40,594 nucleotides of DNA, taken from the NCBI GenBank assembly GCA_028703445.1, contig JAQVMW010000012.1:1-40594 (forward strand), read 5' to 3'. The stretch is from Candidatus Peribacteraceae bacterium (lineage in GTDB: Bacteria; Patescibacteriota; Gracilibacteria; Peribacterales; Peribacteraceae). Shown piece after piece: positions 8,258-16,997 of this stretch; the stretch's first letter is position 1, and each line of letters opens with the position of its first letter. The position numbers and the translations under genes were made by a program. Below the pieces are notes generated by a model. The model worked only from the letters and a program-made list of their open reading frames with translations, ran no database searches and was not told the DNA's origin.

Positions 8258-8656
8258 TCAAAGACTGAGTATATGCGCTACGAGCGATCTGATCCCCGCA
8301 GCATACGGATGCCTGGCATCCTCATCCGGATGACGTATGGGACAGGCGAAAACACCCACTCCCTGTTGCTCTACGGGTAGAACGGTCTCCACACGCAAAA
8401 TGCCCGGATCTGCAACGATAGAATTCCCCCTCCACTGGCCGTCAATACGCCGCACCTGCAAAATGACCTCGCCCCCGACCAATTGAAAGAACTGCTGCGC
8501 ATGCGCAGCACTGAAATGGATTTCATGAGTGTGTCCATCTGCTGTTCGCAGAAAAAGGACGGATCCCTCCGAACGCACTGCCGTTCCTCGGATGATCAGG
8601 GATTTCTCCTTTTGATCGGGAGCATTCTCAGTACATTGACAACCTGTCTTTTCCAT
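8258..8656 (-). CDS. hypothetical protein, 132 aa, N-terminal Cys-x-Cys
   Basis: I do not recognise this family. The protein begins MEKTGCQCTENAPDQKEKS, then has a beta-rich core with a small-barrel appearance (LIIRGTAVRSEG, SVLFLRTADGHTHEIHF, GEVILQVRRIDGQW). The C-terminus ends in a helix-like IRSLVAHILSL. The HTHEIHF segment and Cys pair could bind metal, but this is speculation. A longer frame to 8824 would overlap the lysE-like gene, so the ATG at 8656 is preferred. The gene follows the rpoD-lysE pair on the same strand, after a 127-nt gap. Confidence 0.6.
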   Translation of the reverse strand: MEKTGCQCTENAPDQKEKSLIIRGTAVRSEGSVLFLRTADGHTHEIHFSAAHAQQFFQLVGGEVILQVRRIDGQWRGNSIVADPGILRVETVLPVEQQGVGVFACPIRHPDEDARHPYAAGIRSLVAHILSL

Positions 8657-8783
8657 CTTTAGATCTATGTTACCCTTCTCCTGCTCATTTTCAAGACTCG
8701 CCAACGGCCACGAAATGACAATCCGCGTATACTTCTTCACGGCGCGTTTGCCAACAATGTTTCGGTCGGGAGGCGCGCCTTGA

Positions 8784-9416
8784 TCACCGTGTCCGCTCCA
8801 TCGCAACGCGAATACCGAGAGCAATTAAGAGCCCGCCGAAGCAGCGCTCCACAATATGCTGGACCGAGAGGAAACGGGTACGGACCATGCGATGAGAGAA
8901 GACCGTCGCAACAAATGAAAACCACAGAAGCGTCATGAGCGACATCCCGATCCCATAGAGAACCTGAACCCACAGAGGCGTATCTGGCCGTATGACCTGC
9001 GTGAAAAGCCCCAGGAAAAGAAGAGTGACTTTGGGATTAAGAACGTTGGTGAGAAACCCAATCCTGAGCGCCGCAAGCGGCGGCAGATGCCGGTCGACGG
9101 GCGCATCATTGTCTTGACGCTGCATGACGCGACGTGCGTGGAGGGACTTCCATCCGATGTAGATCAGATATCCCGCGCCGAGATATTTAATGATCGAGAA
9201 CAGGAGGACGGACCGCGAAATGATGAAGCCAATGCCGACGAGCGAGTACGTGACGTGCACCAAAATCCCCAGGGCGAGTCCCAGCGCGGAATAGATGCCT
9301 GTCCGTCGCGAGTAGATCAGGCTTGAGCGGCTGATCATCGCGAAATCTGGTCCCGGACTCACGAGTGCAAGGAAGAAGATCACGGCAACGGCGAAGAATT
9401 GAGAGAAATGGAACAT
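8784..9416 (-). CDS. LysE/RhtB-family amino-acid exporter
   Basis: This is a 210-residue inner-membrane protein with about six hydrophobic segments. The family hallmark SPGPDF lies after the first membrane segment (residues 20-25), and NPKV occurs mid-protein as in RhtB/LysE exporters. The family exports amino acids or homoserine-lactone-like compounds by proton antiport; the substrate here cannot be told. The start is only 13 nt after the rpoD stop codon, so the two genes are probably co-transcribed, an unusual pairing. Confidence 0.9.
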   Translation of the reverse strand: MFHFSQFFAVAVIFFLALVSPGPDFAMISRSSLIYSRRTGIYSALGLALGILVHVTYSLVGIGFIISRSVLLFSIIKYLGAGYLIYIGWKSLHARRVMQRQDNDAPVDRHLPPLAALRIGFLTNVLNPKVTLLFLGLFTQVIRPDTPLWVQVLYGIGMSLMTLLWFSFVATVFSHRMVRTRFLSVQHIVERCFGGLLIALGIRVAMERTR

Positions 9417-9429
9417 CGCAGCGATCAGT

Positions 9430-10896
<1,467 letters not shown>

Positions 10897-10904
10897 GTGC
10901 GAGC

Positions 10905-10932
10905 AGTATAGGCAATTTCGCCTAGACGCCAA
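10905..10932 (-). promoter_or_regulatory. rpoD promoter TTGGCG-N16-TATACT
   Basis: On the minus strand TTGGCG (10932-10927), 16 nt, then TATACT (10910-10905), with 8 nt to the ATG. The mRNA would have a leader of about two bases or none. Confidence 0.55.
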
Positions 10933-11176
10933 GAGAAATCTTCACGGGATGGCCACCTACGGTGTCCCTCCCGTGAGCCCACCCTTCCCTTATTCGATGC
11001 GGCTCCAGCGCGGGAACCCGCGAGACCCGCGCTTCGCCGCGGTTATTTGTGCCCCGGACGAGTCGCCTGGAGCATGAAAACACTGTGCCGAAGGCAAGCT
11101 TTGCTTGCCTGGAGGCACACCGATGAAGGGAAAGGATAGTTCATGGAAGGAAAACCGCAAGGTTTGCCTTCCATGC
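10933..11176 (-). other. structured dnaG-rpoD intergenic region
   Basis: This gap holds no gene but several strong inverted repeats. They are CACGGG/CCCGTG near 10949-10977, GCTCCAG/CTGGAGC spanning about 11003-11072 with GC-rich inner stems, a perfect AGGCAAGC/GCTTGCCT hairpin at 11092-11110 flanked by GTGCC/GGCAC, and a 15-bp hairpin next to the dnaG stop. It could be a long 3' UTR, a processing region or a small RNA. Confidence 0.4.
11142..11175 (-). terminator. long hairpin immediately after dnaG stop
   Basis: The arms CATGGAAGG-A-AAACC and GGTTT-G-CCTTCCATG pair over 15 positions with one mismatch around a GCAA loop. The hairpin starts 1-2 nt after the dnaG stop codon. There is no U-tract, so it may stabilise or punctuate the mRNA rather than act as a standard intrinsic terminator. 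Confidence 0.5.
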
Positions 11177-12916
11177 CTATCCCGCCATCTTCGCAAGCTT
11201 CAACACCTGCTGGTACTGCGTCGAGAGCTGTGCCTCTTCGACGGCGTGCCCCTCGGCATGAGCCTCTTTGAGGCGCTGCGCGATCTGCAGTTGTTTGAGC
11301 CGCAGCGTGATGTGGTTCGCACGCTGACAGTTCTTTCGGATCTCGCGGGTCGCCAGAGAATCGGACCAGTCCTGAAACCCGTGCATCTCGCAGAAGAGCT
11401 GCAGAATAGCCGTGCGCTCGCGCTGTTCCGTCGTGAGGGTGAGCATGGCTACATCGATCTTTCCCTCGGGAGCAGATTTAAGAGCTTCGTAGAGCACACT
11501 GGCAAATCCCTCTTCCGGTGGGATCAATTCCGGCAGGAGAACGCGGTGCTGCGGGTAAACTAAGAAGAGTCCAAGCGCGATTTCGATCGGCGAGAACTGA
11601 TCCGACTTTTCACTGATACTACTCGCTGTCTCGGGCACGTGCGGACTGAGGCGCGGCAAACGCTTGAGATCATCACGAACCGCTGTCTCGGTGGAGCCCA
11701 GTGCAGCAGCAATGCGCCCCATGTAGTGCCCCTGCTCCACCGAAGACACCAGCGCATCGAGGAGCGGCAAGAGCCGCTGAAGTGCCGCGCGCTTGCCCTG
11801 CACCGAAGCAGTATCGCCCTTGGTGATCTGCTGTAGTACAAAATCGATGTACGGGACGCCGCCATCCAAAAGAATTTGACGCAGGGTATCGGGATGTGCG
11901 AGCGCGGCTTCATCGGGATCCTTTTCCTCAATCGTAACGGCCTGCACCTGAAACCCCTCGTGCGCGAGCAGCTGGAATGCCCGCTCCGACGCATCGCGTC
12001 CGGCCAGGTCCTGATCAAGGCACAACACCGCCGTATCCGCGGATCGCTTGAGGAGTTTCACATGTTGCTCCGTCAGAGCTGTGCCGCTCACTGCGACAGC
12101 GTTCGTGCACCCAACTTTGTGGCAGGCCAGAAGATCGAAGTATCCCTCCACGAGCACGACAGCCTTTCTCTCTCGGATCGTTTCGCGCGCCCAGTTGAGC
12201 CCGTAGAGCACGGCGGATTTGCTGTAGAGCGACCCCTCGGCGGAATTGACATACTTGGCGTCCTCTTCACCCATCGCCCGCCCGCCGAAGGCGACCAGAT
12301 TGCCCTGATGATCGAAGATCGGAAACATCAAGCGGTTACGGAACCGGTCGTAGATCCGTCCATCCTGGAGATCTTTCTGAACCCCGAGGCCGGCCGCCAC
12401 GATCTCGCTCCTGCTGAACCCCTGTTTCAGCAGATGTTCATAGGTAAGTGAGAAGGAATCGGGCGCGTAGCCGAGGCCGAAGAACTCGATCTGCTCAGAT
12501 GGAACTTTGCGCCTCTGGATGTACTCCTGCGCCCGCGGACTCTTCTTGAGTTGTTCGACGAAGAACGCTTGCGCGGCCTCGAGACAGGAACGCAAGCGCT
12601 CCTTTTCATCCTTGGGCAAACTCACACGCTGAGACCGTTCTTCCAACTTCACGCCGGTCTTCTCGGCCAGATCTTTGAGCGCCTGCTTGAAATCCACCTT
12701 CTCGATCTCCTCGTAGAATTTGAAGATGTCGCCGCCCTTGCGGCACGCGAAGCAGTAGGCGATGCCCTTGTCGGGGGAAACCTGCAAACTGGGATGCGAA
12801 TCGTTGTGGAACGGACAGAGAGCGACGAAGGTCCGCCCCTTCTTCTTGAGCTGGCAGTACTGAGCGACCAGTTGCTCGATCGGCAGGCGCGCTTTGATTT
12901 CGGAAACCTCGTCCAT
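11177..12916 (-). CDS. dnaG: DNA primase DnaG
   Basis: DnaG makes RNA primers for replication. The 579-residue length fits the family. The N-terminal CHC2 zinc finger has Cys34, His37, Cys55 and Cys58 (CPFHNDSHPSLQ...AYCFAC). The catalytic Toprim core shows VVLVEGYFDLLA and LCLDQDLAGRDASERAF, with the acidic metal ligands present. The C-terminal region is helical, as expected for the helicase-binding domain. The open frame extends to 13714, but residues before 12916 are not DnaG-like, and TATACT lies 9 nt before the ATG at 12916. rpoD follows on the same strand, as in the classic dnaG-rpoD order; rpsU is absent. Confidence 0.96.
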   Translation of the reverse strand: MDEVSEIKARLPIEQLVAQYCQLKKKGRTFVALCPFHNDSHPSLQVSPDKGIAYCFACRKGGDIFKFYEEIEKVDFKQALKDLAEKTGVKLEERSQRVSLPKDEKERLRSCLEAAQAFFVEQLKKSPRAQEYIQRRKVPSEQIEFFGLGYAPDSFSLTYEHLLKQGFSRSEIVAAGLGVQKDLQDGRIYDRFRNRLMFPIFDHQGNLVAFGGRAMGEEDAKYVNSAEGSLYSKSAVLYGLNWARETIRERKAVVLVEGYFDLLACHKVGCTNAVAVSGTALTEQHVKLLKRSADTAVLCLDQDLAGRDASERAFQLLAHEGFQVQAVTIEEKDPDEAALAHPDTLRQILLDGGVPYIDFVLQQITKGDTASVQGKRAALQRLLPLLDALVSSVEQGHYMGRIAAALGSTETAVRDDLKRLPRLSPHVPETASSISEKSDQFSPIEIALGLFLVYPQHRVLLPELIPPEEGFASVLYEALKSAPEGKIDVAMLTLTTEQRERTAILQLFCEMHGFQDWSDSLATREIRKNCQRANHITLRLKQLQIAQRLKEAHAEGHAVEEAQLSTQYQQVLKLAKMAG

Positions 12917-12925
12917 GGGGAGAAG

Positions 12926-12931
12926 AGTATA
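12926..12931 (-). promoter_or_regulatory. dnaG -10 hexamer TATACT, near-leaderless
   Basis: TATACT on the minus strand ends 9 nt before the dnaG ATG. The leader would be about 3 nt, with no Shine-Dalgarno sequence. Confidence 0.45.
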
Positions 12932-13156
12932 GCCTGAAAAAGGAATGGGCGAATCCGCTTGTTTTTCGGGACACTGGCAGGAGAATACCCCGCTGACCGC
13001 TCTTTCACAGCACCGTTCATTCCCCCATTGATCAGTTCTCTTGAAGACATGGATGTTCCATGCCACGTGTTCCGTTTCTTTGGTTCGTTCCCACGGATTG
13101 AATTTACAACATGGTTGAGAGCTGATGCCGTGGGGGAAAGGGAAAGGAGTGTTCCT

Positions 13157-13720
13157 ATGTCTACGCTCAGATCGTCCAGAGTGTTTTCTTTCGAAACGCA
13201 AGCCATTACCGACATCGTGCGACAATGGATTGCGGACGACCCGCGCCGAGAGAACGGGCCCGTCGAAACCTTCGTCGTACGTCGCGAAGAAGTGACGCAC
13301 GAAGAAGCGCAAGATGCCGCCCGTCTCTGGTGGGAGAACCACGGTGCCATTCCCAATCAAAGCGAAGAAGTTCAGAAGGAGGAATACTGCGCTGCGAGAA
13401 AACGGCTTCTGGAACAGCCGCTGGGCCTCGTGCAGATCATCATCGGCCGGAATTTCATCGGAATTCCGATGATCTGGGCCGCCTCTTGGGGAGACTCCGC
13501 ACTCCGGGAGCGGGTGATTTGCAACCTCCTCCAACAACCCATTGAGAGAATGCGCAGCATCAATTCCAGCAGCACGATCAGCAGCACGATTATCCGTGCC
13601 GTGGTGATGCCATGGTGCAACAAGGACGTTGCGACGGTAGTAAACTCCACCAAGGGATGGTGTTGCATCTCCATCCTGGAAGGGGGCAAGGTGTACTTTT
13701 TCCAACACGACCACGCCTGA
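13157..13720 (+). CDS. hypothetical protein, 187 aa
   Basis: I recognise no family. The N-terminal 100 residues are charged and helix-rich (THEEAQDAARLWWENHG). The C-terminal half is more hydrophobic with a Ser/Ile-rich stretch (SINSSSTISSTIIRAVV) and a WCCISI motif, and may be beta-rich. An unusually good Shine-Dalgarno (AAAGGAGT, core 13145-13149) sits 7 nt before the ATG, which fixes the start and contrasts with the leaderless pattern nearby. It stands alone between divergent dnaG and convergent rsmF, and ends before a clear terminator, so it looks like a single-gene transcript. The 240-nt gap before it shows no gene. Confidence 0.65.
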   Translation: MSTLRSSRVFSFETQAITDIVRQWIADDPRRENGPVETFVVRREEVTHEEAQDAARLWWENHGAIPNQSEEVQKEEYCAARKRLLEQPLGLVQIIIGRNFIGIPMIWAASWGDSALRERVICNLLQQPIERMRSINSSSTISSTIIRAVVMPWCNKDVATVVNSTKGWCCISILEGGKVYFFQHDHA

Positions 13721-13747
13721 AGCATGGTCATCCTCCTACGGCACCCC

Positions 13748-13785
13748 GGCCGCTTCGCTCATGGATGAGTGGAGCGGCCAGTTTT
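13748..13785 (+). terminator. rho-independent terminator
   Basis: GGCCGCT (from 13748) pairs with AGCGGCC (to 13779), with an inner CTCAT/ATGAG stem, followed by AGTTTT. It lies 27 nt after the 13157-13720 gene. On the other strand the same hairpin starts 4 nt after the rsmF stop codon and may serve both genes. Confidence 0.75.
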
Positions 13786-15394
13786 AAGTGCTTCCGAGTT
13801 TGACCACCCACCGCGGCAGGCGATTGAGGAGCGTCCCCTCCTTCGCCAGCCCGAGCCCGAGGGAAATCCCACGGAACCGGAGGATCGTATCTCCGCGAAG
13901 TGAAGCATCGACGGGAATATCTTTGCCGGAAAGCAGTGCATCGAGCTCAACCTGCGAAAGCTCCATCACGCCGAAAGTAGCCAGATGTCCTCGCAGCGAT
14001 GCAAGCTCGTTCGTGATGCGGAAACGCCCGTCGGGCAAAATCTTCGCGAAGGGAATACCCATGGCATACTCCGTGACCGGAAGTGGGAATCCGTATGCTT
14101 CCTCGCCCGCAAGAAGAAGCTGCTGTCCTTTCTCGATCAGGCATTCCCCGGGCAGGAGAAAATTCGCACCGAACTGTTCCATGAAGAGCTTGGAAACCGC
14201 CTCGGTCTTCTTGCGGCCGAAGGGCAGAGCGATCCGCTGATACATCTCGAGCGGTTCCACCTCCCGTGTGGATTTCACTTTCTTGAGGACCGCACAGAAG
14301 AACCCCTCGGTGTCGTAGGTTTGGGGCCAGAGACGAAGAAATGGAAAGTTGAAAGTTGAAAGTTGAAAGTGATTTGTATTCCGCAACCACTGTTGCACAC
14401 GCATAGAATCTTCGATTGCACTTTCCATTTTCCACCCTCCACTTTTCACTCCGTCGTCTCTCGGGTCGATGACCTGCAGACAATCACCAAACTTCTCCAG
14501 TATCGAGAGGACGACGGCTTCATTCTCCTCAGGCGTCAGGGTGCAGGTGGAATAGACGATGCGCCCTCCCACCTTCGCCGCATGGATGGCAGCCTCGAGA
14601 AGTTGATACTGCAGACGCGCCGCCTTCTCGATCGAATCCGTGGAACAGTACTGAAGTGCCGTGGGATCTTTGCGCGCTGTTCCCTGCGCGGTGCAGGGCG
14701 CATCACACACCACGCGATCGAAGCGTTCCGTGAGGTGCTTGCTGAACCACTGGCCGACCTTGCGCGTGATGACGACACTCGTCGCACCCGTGCGCTGGAG
14801 AGCGTCATTGAGAATACGGAGCCTTTTCTCCTGCATGTCGTTGGCGATGACGATGCCTTGCCTCACCCCCCAACCCCCTCTCCATCCCACCCACGATTCC
14901 CGCATGGAGAGGGGGCGCACTTTCTCCTGCTCATAGGCTTGTTCAGTCACAAAAGGAACTCCCCCCCTCCCGTTGGCATCTGGTACGGAGGGGAGAGGGA
15001 GGGGTGAGGCAGCAGCAGCGATTCGTGCTGCGATCTGCGTGGTCTTGCTCCCGGGCGCCGCGCACAGGTCCAGAATCGCCTCGCCGGATTTGGGATCAAG
15101 AAGTGCAACCGGCAGCATGCTGGCGGCCTCCTGCATGTAGAAGTGCCCAAGCAGGTGCCGGATATCGCGACCGAGGGCGACAGAGAGATCGGTGCGGTCG
15201 ATGAAGAATCCCTCCGCCCACCACGGAACCGGCGTCAGGGACCATCCTCTTTCCTTTGCCCACTCTTTGAAATCAGCAATGGAGCACTTGAGCGTGTTCA
15301 CGCGCACGGATTTGCGCAGCGGTCTCTCACTCGCGGCTTTGAGAGCGGCAAGATCGGTGAACGGCGCGTAGCGATCGAATGGATGAACGGACAT
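13784..15394 (-). CDS. RsmF/NOL1-NOP2-family rRNA (cytosine-5) methyltransferase with repeat insertions
   Basis: The 536-residue protein is an S-adenosylmethionine-dependent RNA m5C methyltransferase. The motifs are SVRVNTLK at the N-terminus, motif I LDLCAAPGSKTTQIA (residues 109-123), motif IV DAPCTAQGT, and the catalytic-Cys motif YSTCTLTPEEN. A C-terminal PUA-like region (about residues 400-536, with TEYAMGIPF and ELASLRGHLATFG) fits the RsmF (YebU) branch, which modifies 16S rRNA. Two foreign-looking segments are in frame. Residues about 129-178 are encoded by a 149-bp palindromic repeat, and about 316-352 by a GAAAGTT-type repeat. Both fall in expected surface loops, so activity may survive. 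TAGAAT lies exactly 6 nt before the ATG. Confidence 0.9.
   Translation of the reverse strand: MSVHPFDRYAPFTDLAALKAASERPLRKSVRVNTLKCSIADFKEWAKERGWSLTPVPWWAEGFFIDRTDLSVALGRDIRHLLGHFYMQEAASMLPVALLDPKSGEAILDLCAAPGSKTTQIAARIAAAASPLPLPSVPDANGRGGVPFVTEQAYEQEKVRPLSMRESWVGWRGGWGVRQGIVIANDMQEKRLRILNDALQRTGATSVVITRKVGQWFSKHLTERFDRVVCDAPCTAQGTARKDPTALQYCSTDSIEKAARLQYQLLEAAIHAAKVGGRIVYSTCTLTPEENEAVVLSILEKFGDCLQVIDPRDDGVKSGGWKMESAIEDSMRVQQWLRNTNHFQLSTFNFPFLRLWPQTYDTEGFFCAVLKKVKSTREVEPLEMYQRIALPFGRKKTEAVSKLFMEQFGANFLLPGECLIEKGQQLLLAGEEAYGFPLPVTEYAMGIPFAKILPDGRFRITNELASLRGHLATFGVMELSQVELDALLSGKDIPVDASLRGDTILRFRGISLGLGLAKEGTLLNRLPRWVVKLGST
14339..14444. repeat. palindromic heptamer repeat inside the rsmF-like gene
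   Basis: The left arm has three tandem GTTGAAA-type heptamers preceded by GAAATGGAAAGTT. The right arm has ACTTTCCATTTTC, its near-perfect reverse complement, about 65 nt away. Read on the minus strand it encodes the low-complexity FQLSTFNFPF and KMESAIED segments without breaking the frame. Confidence 0.65.
14861..15009. repeat. 149-bp dispersed palindromic element, copy A, inside the rsmF-like gene
   Basis: The ends CCTCACCCC and GGGGTGAGG are inverted repeats. Inner blocks CCCTCTCCATCCC, CATGGAGAGGGGG and GTTGGC occur in the same order as in copy B at 22027-22172, while the centre has diverged. Copy A keeps the methyltransferase frame open and adds about 50 residues just after motif I. 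Confidence 0.8.
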
Positions 15395-15400
15395 GGGCGG

Positions 15401-15406
15401 ATTCTA
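15401..15406 (-). promoter_or_regulatory. -10 hexamer TAGAAT, leaderless rsmF-like gene
   Basis: TAGAAT on the minus strand is followed by 6 nt (CCGCCC) and the ATG. The predicted transcription start is the start codon itself. Confidence 0.45.
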
Positions 15407-15473
15407 GAGGAAGCGCGGAATGAGCGATGAAAATTGACGTGGACTTCCGCTGCTCGACAGAATGACAGAAGAG

Positions 15474-15479
15474 TACAAT
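15474..15479 (+). promoter_or_regulatory. -10 hexamer TACAAT, leaderless orphan
   Basis: TACAAT is followed by 6 nt (GACCGC) and the ATG at 15486. The spacing is identical to ftsK. A TCGACA lies only 14 nt upstream, too close for a good -35 box. Confidence 0.45.
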
Positions 15480-15485
15480 GACCGC

Positions 15486-15869
15486 ATGGAAACCACCCAC
15501 CGCATTTCGATCCATTCTCCGGAAGAAGACGAACGCGAAAAAGCAACGGAATACGTGTTCCGCCGACTCGCCGCACTCCAGCAGTACGTCCGCAAAATCT
15601 GCTTCGGAAAGGATGCACCCGACGAACGCAATGCACTTATTCGCAAGCAGGCCAGTCTCGTAGACAATTGTCTGGGCAAGGCAGCCAGTGACTTCTGCGG
15701 GGACCTCAGTACGCCACCGGAAGAAATTGACTTGGCCTGCCTCAAAGATCCGGCAGTGTGCGAAGCCATGTTGACACTGGAAGAAATGGTCAGTGCCACA
15801 CGATGTCCTCACCTCGAGCGCGTGAAGTTCGCGTCTTTTGGTATTATCCGGAAACGGGAAGCTGCGTGA
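15486..15869 (+). CDS. hypothetical protein, 127 aa
   Basis: I do not recognise this family. The product is soluble, charged and probably all-helical, with four cysteines (VRKICFGK, VDNCLGKA, DLACLKD, ATRCPHL) and helix-like segments such as EREKATEYVFRRLAALQQY. An upstream in-frame ATG at 15462 is possible, but the TACAAT at 15474 lies between them and favours 15486. It diverges from the rsmF-like gene and ends 47 nt before the DUF5671 gene on the same strand. Confidence 0.6.
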   Translation: METTHRISIHSPEEDEREKATEYVFRRLAALQQYVRKICFGKDAPDERNALIRKQASLVDNCLGKAASDFCGDLSTPPEEIDLACLKDPAVCEAMLTLEEMVSATRCPHLERVKFASFGIIRKREAA

Positions 15870-15916
15870 TTGGCGTGTATACGTGTATAGTAGAAAGTGA
15901 TTTTTCCCCTCCTTCT

Positions 15917-16873
15917 ATGGCCGACTCTCACACCTACCCACGCGACTTCTTCCTCTATCTGCTCGCCACGGTGACGCTCTACGTGAGCGTGATCAGCGGG
16001 CTCATGCTCCTCTTCCAGTTCATCAACCTCGGTTTTCCCGATCCCCTCGACTACGCGGAGGGAGTCCGCGGCTCCATTCGCTGGGGGGCAGCCATGCTGA
16101 CGATCCTGTTTCCCGTGTTCGCCCTCACGACGCGCTTTCTGCACCGCGATCTGACGGCCCACGTCGAGAAAGCGGAGTATCGCATCCGCAAGTGGCTTTT
16201 GTACCTCACGGTCTTCGTGGCCGCGCTCGTGGTGATTGGCGACCTCATCACCCTGCTCTTCAACTTCCTCAACGGAGACATGACCGTGCGCTTCCTCTTA
16301 AAGATCCTCGCCGTCGGACTCGTCACCGGCCTCGTGTTCGGCTACGAGCTCTGGGATGTGCGCCGGACGGATTTCCGGACGACATCCGGCAATCGCACCA
16401 TGAGCTGGAGCCTCGTCGGAGTGGTTCTCGTGGTGATCGTCGCCGGATTCTATTTGAGCGGCTCCCCGTTCGAACAGCGCCGCATCCGCTTCGACCAGCA
16501 GAGACTCAGTGACCTGCAGCAAATACAGTACCAGGTGATCGACTACTGGATTGCCAAACAGGCGCTCCCGACAGTGCTCACCGATGTGCAGAACCCGCTG
16601 ATCGGTTTCGTTCTCCCCACGGATCCCAACACGCACGAAGCGTACGGATTCGAACGGCTGGGTGCCCTCAAGTTCTCGCTCTGTGCCACGTTCGACGCGA
16701 CATCGGAATCGGCAAGCAAGAACCGCGACACCTATCCGGTGAAGCAGGGCAGCATGGATTTCTGGGATCACGGAACAGGAAAAGTGTGCTTCGAGCGCAC
16801 AATCGATCCGGACCTCTACCGTGACAGGACGAGCAAATTCCAGCCCGCGCCAGTGGCTGCGCCTGTGCAGTGA
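15917..16873 (+). CDS. DUF5671-like membrane protein with pilin-like C-terminal domain
   Basis: The 318-residue protein begins HTYPRDFFLYLLATVTLYVS, which matches my recollection of the DUF5671 domain common in CPR genomes. Four membrane segments fill residues about 8-165, and a fifth (WSLVGVVLVVIVAGFYLSG) lies near residues 165-190. The remaining ~130 residues (RRIRFDQQRLSDLQQIQ, then a LPTDPNTHEAYGFE segment and FSLCATF) look like the globular part of a type IV pilin-like fold facing outside. The function is unknown. TATAGT at 15886-15891 could be its -10 box, giving a leader of about 19 nt without a Shine-Dalgarno sequence. Confidence 0.8.
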   Translation: MADSHTYPRDFFLYLLATVTLYVSVISGLMLLFQFINLGFPDPLDYAEGVRGSIRWGAAMLTILFPVFALTTRFLHRDLTAHVEKAEYRIRKWLLYLTVFVAALVVIGDLITLLFNFLNGDMTVRFLLKILAVGLVTGLVFGYELWDVRRTDFRTTSGNRTMSWSLVGVVLVVIVAGFYLSGSPFEQRRIRFDQQRLSDLQQIQYQVIDYWIAKQALPTVLTDVQNPLIGFVLPTDPNTHEAYGFERLGALKFSLCATFDATSESASKNRDTYPVKQGSMDFWDHGTGKVCFERTIDPDLYRDRTSKFQPAPVAAPVQ

Positions 16874-16905
16874 GAACGCCATTCATCCTCTCCTGCACAT
16901 CACCT

Positions 16906-16990
16906 CCATCCCCTGATCCTTTCCTCCACAAGAGGAAGGGGAAACATGAACATTCCCCCTCTCTCGTGGAGAGGGGGCTAGGGGGAGAGG
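16906..16990. repeat. C/G-rich palindromic repeat abutting leuS stop, copy C
   Basis: A perfect CCCCCTCTC/GAGAGGGGG hairpin (16955-16977) is preceded by a TTTCCTC/GAGGAA hairpin. The region ends about 8 nt from the leuS stop codon and lies between convergent genes. Its arms resemble copies A and B, but the full element is not present. It may work as a 3'-end hairpin for both genes. Confidence 0.6.
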
Positions 16991-16997
16991 TTTGTCT

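Noticed and set aside
12959-13156. Upstream extension of the 13157 orphan
   Set aside because: A strong Shine-Dalgarno fixes the start at 13157.
12917-13714. N-terminal extension of DnaG
   Set aside because: It overlaps the 13157-13720 gene on the other strand and lacks DnaG similarity. DnaG length and zinc finger fit a start at 12916.
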